Of a DNA stretch of 64,000 nucleotides, positions 59,700-64,000 are shown one piece after another; the stretch's first letter is position 1; every line of letters starts with the position of its first letter. The stretch lies in the NCBI GenBank assembly GCA_035652235.1, contig DASREE010000010.1, positions 61,293 to 125,292 on the forward strand, read 5' to 3'. The stretch is from PALSA-612 sp035652235 (GTDB lineage: Bacteria; Actinomycetota; Thermoleophilia; Gaiellales; Gaiellaceae). The translations under genes and the position numbers were made by a program. The notes beneath the pieces were generated by a model. The model ran no database searches. It saw only the letters and a list, made by a program, of their open reading frames with translations, and had not been told where the DNA came from.

Positions 59700-60208
59700 G
59701 CGCGTCCAAGCAGGCGCTCGAGACGCTCGTCGAGGCGCACGCCCGCGAGCTCCACCTGCCGACGGTCAGACAGCGCTTCCGCGCGCTCGCCTCCGAGGCC
59801 GCGCGCGAGCAGCAGACGCCGCTCGCCTACCTCGCCGCCCTGCTCGAAGCCGAGGTCGCCGAGCGGGCCGAGCGCCGCGAGCGCAGGCGTCTGCTCGACG
59901 CCCGCTTCCCGCTCGTCAAGCGGCTCGAGGACTTCCGCTTCGACGACAACCCGTCCGTGCCGCAGGCCACCATCGCCGCGCTCGCCGAGGGCTCCTGGAT
60001 CGCCGACCGCGAGTCGGTCATCCTCATCGGCGAGTCGGGCAGCGGCAAGACACATCTCGCGATCGCGCTCGCCGTCTGTGCCTGCCAACAAGGTCGCAGG
60101 GTCCGCTTCGCGACCCTCGCCGGCCTCGCGAACGAGCTGCAGGAGGCCGAGTCGCGCCGCGAGCTGCAGCGGGTCGTCTCCCGCTACGCCCGGATCGAGC
60201 TCGTCGTG
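59696..60208 (+). pseudogene. istB: istB 5' part, disrupted by RIT insertion
   Basis: 171 codons from GTG 59696 in frame up to the RIT boundary. Walker A GESGSGKTH (~112-120), FATLAGLANELQEAE, YARIELVV. The frame then reads LD plus RIT sequence to a stop at 60317-60319. Joining codon 171 to 63624 restores VVIDELGYL, the Walker B, and gives 260 residues, a normal IstB length. Confidence 0.9.
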
Positions 60209-60243
60209 CTGGACCTACGCCGACACCGCGACTATGCCGACAT
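60209..60243 (+). repeat. RIT element left terminal inverted repeat
   Basis: 35 bp starting CTGGACCTACG and ending CTATGCCGACAT, matching the reverse complement of 63569-63603 with one mismatch. Confidence 0.9.
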
Positions 60244-60309
60244 GCCGCGGGCTGCGACCGCGACGTGCCTGCTCACGGGGGGCTTCTTGATCGAGTCGCC
60301 GGCGGGATT

Positions 60310-60319
60310 GTCGGCATAG
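60310..60319 (-). repeat. Inner copy of the RIT terminal motif (GTCGGCATAG)
   Basis: Reverse complement of CTATGCCGAC, facing the outer copy at 60232-60241. A similar facing pair is present at the right end (63493-63502 and 63571-63580). Confidence 0.7.
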
Positions 60320-60380
60320 TTTCGGCGCCCGACTAGCCATTTCGATCGTCGAAGCGTGCTGCTTCGACAAGGAGGCGACG

Positions 60381-61583
60381 ATGTCGGGTACTCGTAGGAA
60401 GCCGGGTTCGCTCGGCCCGTTCGTGGAGGGCTATCGCGTCCGGCTGTTGGAGCTGGGCTACACGCCGGGCACCGTGCGCGGGATGCTGAAGGTGCTGGGT
60501 CAGCTGGGCCGCTGGATCGATGACGAGGGCGTGGGGCTCGGCGAGCTCGACATGGCCGCGGTCGAGGCCTTTCGCGCCGCACGGCGCGCCGGTGGGGATC
60601 GGCGCGTGGCGAGTGCTGGCGAGCTGCGCCAGCTGGTGCTGTATCTGCGGGAGGTCGGGGTGATGGCGCCCGAGGACGCCCCGCAGGGGCGGACGCCGCT
60701 TGAGGGGCTGATCGGTCAGTACCGGCAGTGGCTTGTCGGGGAGCGGGGTCTGGCGGCGGCCACGGTGCATCGCTACGAGACGCTCGCGCGACGGTTCCTC
60801 GGCGAGCGAGTCACGGCCGACGACGAGCAGGGCGTGGCCGGCCTGACCGGCGCGGAGGTATCGGCGTTTCTCGTGCGGGAGTGCGCTCGCCTCTCGGTCG
60901 GCTCGGCGAAGGGTCGCGTCGCCGAGCTCCGCTCGCTGTTGCGGTTTCTCCACCTGCGCGGCCTGACGGCGCTCGCGCTCGCGGAGGCGGTGCCGCCGGT
61001 GGCGGGTTGGCGGGACACGGGCATTCCACGGACGCTCGCCCGGGTCGAGGTCGAGCGGCTGCTCGCCGGCTGCGACCGCTCGCGCCTGGACGGGGTGCGC
61101 GACTTCGCGATCCTGATCTTGCTGGCGCGGCTCGGGTTACGCTCGATCGAGGTGGCGCGGCTCGAGCTCGACGACCTCGACTGGCGCGCCGGCGAGCTCG
61201 TGGTGCGCGGCAAGGCCCGCCGCCAGGACCGGCTGCCGCTGCCGAGCGACGTCGGCGAGGCGCTCGCCGCCTACCTGTCCCAGCGCGGGCCGCACGACAG
61301 CCGGCGGGTGTTCCTTACCTTGCGCGCTCCGACCCGTCCGGTCCGAGCCGACCTGGTCGGCGACGTCGTGCAACGAGCCTGCCGGCGAGCCGGGGTCGGG
61401 CATGTGGGCGCTCACCGGCTGCGGCACACGCTGGCGAGCGAGCTGCTGCGCGAGGGCGCCTCCCTGATCGACGTCAGCCAGGTGCTGCGCCACCGCGACC
61501 TGGCCACGACCGCCATCTACGCCAAGATCGACCTCGGGCGGCTGCGTCAGGTCGCCCAGCCGTGGCCGGGAGCGCGGCGATGA
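60381..61583 (+). CDS. ritA: RIT tyrosine recombinase A
   Basis: 400 residues. AAGGAGG seven to eight nt before ATG 60381. Two SAM-like N-terminal regions (longer than RitB or RitC) and a catalytic domain with R in LGLRSIEVARL, K in RGKARRQDRLPLP, HRLRHTLASELL, H in LRHRDLATT and Tyr in AIYAK. ATGA overlap with ritB. The three proteins are thought to act together in moving the element. Confidence 0.93.
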   Translation: MSGTRRKPGSLGPFVEGYRVRLLELGYTPGTVRGMLKVLGQLGRWIDDEGVGLGELDMAAVEAFRAARRAGGDRRVASAGELRQLVLYLREVGVMAPEDAPQGRTPLEGLIGQYRQWLVGERGLAAATVHRYETLARRFLGERVTADDEQGVAGLTGAEVSAFLVRECARLSVGSAKGRVAELRSLLRFLHLRGLTALALAEAVPPVAGWRDTGIPRTLARVEVERLLAGCDRSRLDGVRDFAILILLARLGLRSIEVARLELDDLDWRAGELVVRGKARRQDRLPLPSDVGEALAAYLSQRGPHDSRRVFLTLRAPTRPVRADLVGDVVQRACRRAGVGHVGAHRLRHTLASELLREGASLIDVSQVLRHRDLATTAIYAKIDLGRLRQVAQPWPGARR

Positions 61584-62509
61584 GCGCGCTCTCCCAGCAC
61601 CTGCAGGAGTACCTGCGGCTGCGCCGGTTGCTCGGCCACCAGCTCGCCGACGCCGCCCGGCTCCTGCCCCGGTTCGTCGCGTACCTCGACGCCAACAACA
61701 TCGAGTTCGTGACGGTCGAGGCGGCGGTCGCCTGGGCGCTCGCCCCCGACGCCCCGGCGGGGACGACCGTGTCGGGCCGGCGGATGATGGCCGTGCGCGG
61801 GTTCGCCCGCTACCTGGCCGGGATCGACCCGCGCACCGAGGTGCCGCCCGCCGGGCTGATCCCGATCCGGCGGCGCTGGCGGCCGCCCTTCATCTACGGC
61901 GACGCGGACATCGCCGCGCTGATGGACGAGGCCCGCCGGGCGATCCGCCAGCCGCTCAGAGCCGCGACCTACGAGACGCTGATCGGGCTCCTCGCGGCGA
62001 CCGGGCTGCGGGTCGGAGAGGCGATCCGCCTCGACCGCCACGACGTCGACGACAGGGAGCGAGTCCTGCTCATCCGTCGCTCCAAGTTCGGCAAGTCGCG
62101 CCAGGTGCCGCTGCAGCCAAGCACCGTGCAGGCGCTGCAGGGGTACGGCCGGCGGCGCGACGCGCTCCGTCCCCGTCCGAGCAGCGAGAGCTTCTTCGTC
62201 TCGCTCAACGGTACGAGGATCATCTACGAGTGCGTCCAGTCGACGTTCCGGATCCTCTGCGACAGCGCGGGCGTCGGCGCCGAAGCCGCACATCGTCCGC
62301 GCATCCATGACCTTCGTCACACCTTCGCGGTGCGCACCCTGCTCGGCTGGTATCGCGACGGCCTCGACGTCCAAGCGCGGCTGCCGCTCCTGGCTACCTA
62401 CCTCGGCCATCGCGAGCCGCGCTACACCTACCACTACCTGTCCGCGGCGCCGGAGCTTCTCGGCCACGCCGCCCGCCTGCTCGAGCACACCCAGGCGGTG
62501 CGGCCATGA
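61580..62509 (+). CDS. ritB: RIT tyrosine recombinase B
   Basis: 309 residues from ATG 61580. N-terminal core-binding helices (LQEYLRLRRLLGHQLADAARLL), catalytic R in ATGLRVGEAIRL, K in IRRSKFGKSRQVPL, HDLRHTFAVRTL, LGHREPRYT and Tyr in THYHYLSA-like YTYHYLSAAPEL. RYTYHYLS is a hallmark of the middle RIT protein. ATGA overlaps on both sides. Confidence 0.93.
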   Translation: MSALSQHLQEYLRLRRLLGHQLADAARLLPRFVAYLDANNIEFVTVEAAVAWALAPDAPAGTTVSGRRMMAVRGFARYLAGIDPRTEVPPAGLIPIRRRWRPPFIYGDADIAALMDEARRAIRQPLRAATYETLIGLLAATGLRVGEAIRLDRHDVDDRERVLLIRRSKFGKSRQVPLQPSTVQALQGYGRRRDALRPRPSSESFFVSLNGTRIIYECVQSTFRILCDSAGVGAEAAHRPRIHDLRHTFAVRTLLGWYRDGLDVQARLPLLATYLGHREPRYTYHYLSAAPELLGHAARLLEHTQAVRP

Positions 62510-63492
62510 CCCTGATCGCCCCGACCCTGCAGGCGTTCTTCACCGACCGGCTCACGAGCCAGCTGCAGGCCAGCCCGCGCACGATCGCTTCCTACCGCGA
62601 CACGCTGCGGCTCCTCCTTCGCTTCGTCCAAGAGACGACCGGAAAGCAGCCCTCCTCGCTCGACTGGGACGACCTCGATGAGACGCTGATCGCGGCGTTC
62701 CTCCAGCACCTCGAAGGCGAGCGGGGCAACAGCCCCAGGACGCGCAACCTGCGCCTGACCGCGATCCGGTCGCTCTTCCGCTACGCGGCGCTCCGCCACC
62801 CCGAGCACGCCGCCGTGATCGCGCGCGTGCTCTCGATCCCGCCCAAGCGCTTCGAGAAACGCACGATCACCTTCCTCACCACCGAGGAAGCCACAACCCT
62901 GATCGCCGCTCCCGACCCGAGCCGCTGGGAGGGCCGGCGCGACCGCGCGCTGCTCACGCTCGCCCTCCAGGCCGGACTGCGCGTCTCCGAGCTGATCGCA
63001 CTCAACTGCGCCGACATCATGCTCGGCACCGGCGCTCACGTCCGCTGCGAAGGCAAAGGCCGCAAGCACCGCTCCGTGCCGCTCACCGCCGCAGCACAGG
63101 CCGTGCTCACCGCTTGGCTGAAAGAGCGCGCCGGCCCGCACGATCCGCTGTTTCCGACCCGCACCGGCAGACGGCTCAGCCGCGACGCGATCGAACGCCG
63201 CCTCGCCAGCCATGCCGCCAACGCGGCGAAGCAGTGTCCGTCGCTCAACGGCAAGAGGCTGCACCCGCACGCGCTCCGGCACAGCTGCGCGATGGCGCTG
63301 CTGCAAGCCGGCGTCGACACCACCGTGATCGCCCTCTGGCTCGGACACGCCGACGTCCGCTCCACCCAGCCCTACCTGCACGCCGACCTCAGTATCAAAG
63401 AGCACGCGCTCGCGCTCCTCGCCCCGACCAACGTCCCGCTCGGCCGCTACCGGCCGCCGGACGCCGTGCTCGCCTTCCTCGAAGCGCTGTGA
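62506..63492 (+). CDS. ritC: RIT tyrosine recombinase C
   Basis: 328 residues. SAM-like domain (TIASYRDTLRLLLRFVQ), R in QAGLRVSELIAL, K in CEGKGRKHRSVPL, HALRHSCAMALL, LGHADVRST and Tyr in QPYLHADL. ATGA overlap with ritB. Its stop lies at the start of the right-end repeat region. Confidence 0.93.
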   Translation: MTLIAPTLQAFFTDRLTSQLQASPRTIASYRDTLRLLLRFVQETTGKQPSSLDWDDLDETLIAAFLQHLEGERGNSPRTRNLRLTAIRSLFRYAALRHPEHAAVIARVLSIPPKRFEKRTITFLTTEEATTLIAAPDPSRWEGRRDRALLTLALQAGLRVSELIALNCADIMLGTGAHVRCEGKGRKHRSVPLTAAAQAVLTAWLKERAGPHDPLFPTRTGRRLSRDAIERRLASHAANAAKQCPSLNGKRLHPHALRHSCAMALLQAGVDTTVIALWLGHADVRSTQPYLHADLSIKEHALALLAPTNVPLGRYRPPDAVLAFLEAL

Positions 63493-63568
63493 CTATGCCG
63501 ATAATCCAGCGGACGACCCGGTCGAGAAGCCCGCCCTGAGCAGGCGATCCGCGACCTCCACCGAGCAG

Positions 63569-63603
63569 ATGTCGGCATAGTCGCGGGGTCGGCGTAGGTC
63601 CAG
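63569..63603 (-). repeat. RIT element right terminal inverted repeat
   Basis: 35 bp, reverse complement of 60209-60243 with one difference. Confidence 0.9.
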
Positions 63604-63623
63604 CTATGCCGACGTCGGCATAG
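63604..63623. repeat. 20-bp perfect palindrome at the right tip of the RIT
   Basis: CTATGCCGACGTCGGCATAG, two head-to-head copies of the terminal motif. No counterpart lies outside the left inverted repeat. Confidence 0.85.
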
Positions 63624-63893
63624 ATCGACGAGCTCGGCTACCTGGCGCTCCCCGCGGGGGCGGCCGAGCTCGTCTTCCAGGTCATCTCCGAGCGCAACGA
63701 GCGCGGCTCGCTGATCGTCACCACCAACCTCCCCTTCGCCGAGTGGACGAAGGTCTTCCCCGACGCGCGGTTGGCGAAGGCGGTCGTCGACCGGCTCACC
63801 CACCGCGCGCACATCATCGAGACCGGGAGCGAGTCGTGGCGCTTCAAGCACGGGCTCGCCCGCAGCAAGCGACGCGGAGGACGAGCGAGTTGA
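63624..63893 (+). pseudogene. istB: istB 3' part, separated by RIT insertion
   Basis: 89 codons plus TGA: IDELGYLALPAGAAELVFQ, GSLIVTTNLPFAEW, RLTHRAHIIETGSESWRFK. Walker B acidic pair (DE) and sensor region (TTNLPF) of IstB. It continues the frame of 59696-60208 exactly, so the two halves came from one intact gene. Confidence 0.9.
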
Positions 63894-63949
63894 CTGCGCG
63901 CGGGCGGACGATCAGATATAGATGGAAAGACAGGAAACCCGACGGCGGG

Positions 63950-63993
63950 TGGGGCCACTTCAAGCCGTCGCGGCGGGGCCAGTGCAAGCCGTC
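63950..63993 (-). repeat. Right terminal repeats of the IS21-type element (two copies)
   Basis: TGGGGCCACTTCAAGCCGTC and GGGGCCAGTGCAAGCCGTC mirror the left-end copies. Confidence 0.8.
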
Positions 63994-64000
63994 GCTCCGA

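Larger units (their letters stand above)
60209..63623 (+). mobile_element. RIT (Recombinase-In-Trio) element inserted in istB
   Basis: 3,415 bp holding three overlapping tyrosine recombinase genes and nothing else. The ends are set by the perfect reading-frame repair of istB on removal. 35-bp inverted repeats lie at the termini, plus extra CTATGCCGAC copies. No target duplication is apparent. Confidence 0.9.
58048..64000 (+). mobile_element. IS21-family insertion sequence, interrupted by a RIT element
   Basis: istA and a split istB between ends that carry two tandem copies of a ~20-bp terminal repeat: 58055-58074 and 58079-58098 at the left, inverted at 63950-63969 and 63975-63993 at the right (ends of the type GACGGYYTGANTTGGCCCC). 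The outer tips are approximate; the right tip is at or just past the window end. Without the RIT the element is ~2.5 kb, normal for IS21. Confidence 0.85.

Overview
The window is very G+C-rich, densely coded actinobacterial DNA. A class such as Thermoleophilia (Gaiellales/Solirubrobacterales-like) is my inference. It rests on codon use, a B12-dependent ribonucleotide reductase (NrdJ), many GTG starts, and a recurring TANNNT hexamer 6-9 nt ahead of start codons, which suggests leaderless mRNAs.

Layout. 1-12.8 kb is general chromosome: the end of a sulfatase, two cupin/aldo-keto reductase pairs, a GT-C-like membrane protein, a MarR-drug efflux operon, a second efflux pump and small enzymes. 12.9-27.2 kb carries a HEAT-repeat protein coupled to a family 2 glycosyltransferase, nrdJ, an O-antigen-ligase-like protein, a galE-like epimerase divergent from tmk-holB, a hemerythrin and a GH15 glucosidase.

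27.2-43.0 kb is an aromatic catabolism island. An acyl-CoA ligase, a MarR regulator (apparently with a CTG start), a hydroxycinnamoyl-CoA hydratase-lyase, an amidohydrolase and PobA would turn plant hydroxycinnamates into protocatechuate. A seven-gene operon read on the minus strand (pcaI-J-H-G-B-D-C, every junction overlapping) would take protocatechuate to 3-oxoadipyl-CoA. The final thiolase is not in the window. An amidase, a benzoylformate-decarboxylase-like enzyme, a secreted esterase-like protein and msrA lie nearby.

43.13-54.69 kb is an integrated element of about 11.6 kb sitting in the 3' half of tRNA-Thr(CGT), bounded by perfect 47-bp direct repeats. It encodes an integrase, an excisionase, a primase-polymerase/helicase, a resolvase-like nuclease, a DNA methyltransferase, a HerA/FtsK-type ATPase, a second short tyrosine recombinase and several tiny HTH or zinc-finger proteins in a tightly overlapping operon. 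At its centre is a perfect 72-bp inverted repeat packed with CCGTCCGA iterons, the best candidate for its replication origin. I see no capsid gene and no standard conjugation gene, so it may be a minimal integrative plasmid or a phage satellite.

54.9-57.7 kb holds a hydrolase plus luciferase-like flavin oxidoreductase pair, an HxlR regulator and a 28-residue membrane peptide. 57.7-64.0 kb is a three-layer nest: an ISL3-type transposase remnant cut by an IS21-type element, whose istB is in turn split exactly at its Walker B codons by a Recombinase-In-Trio (RIT) element.
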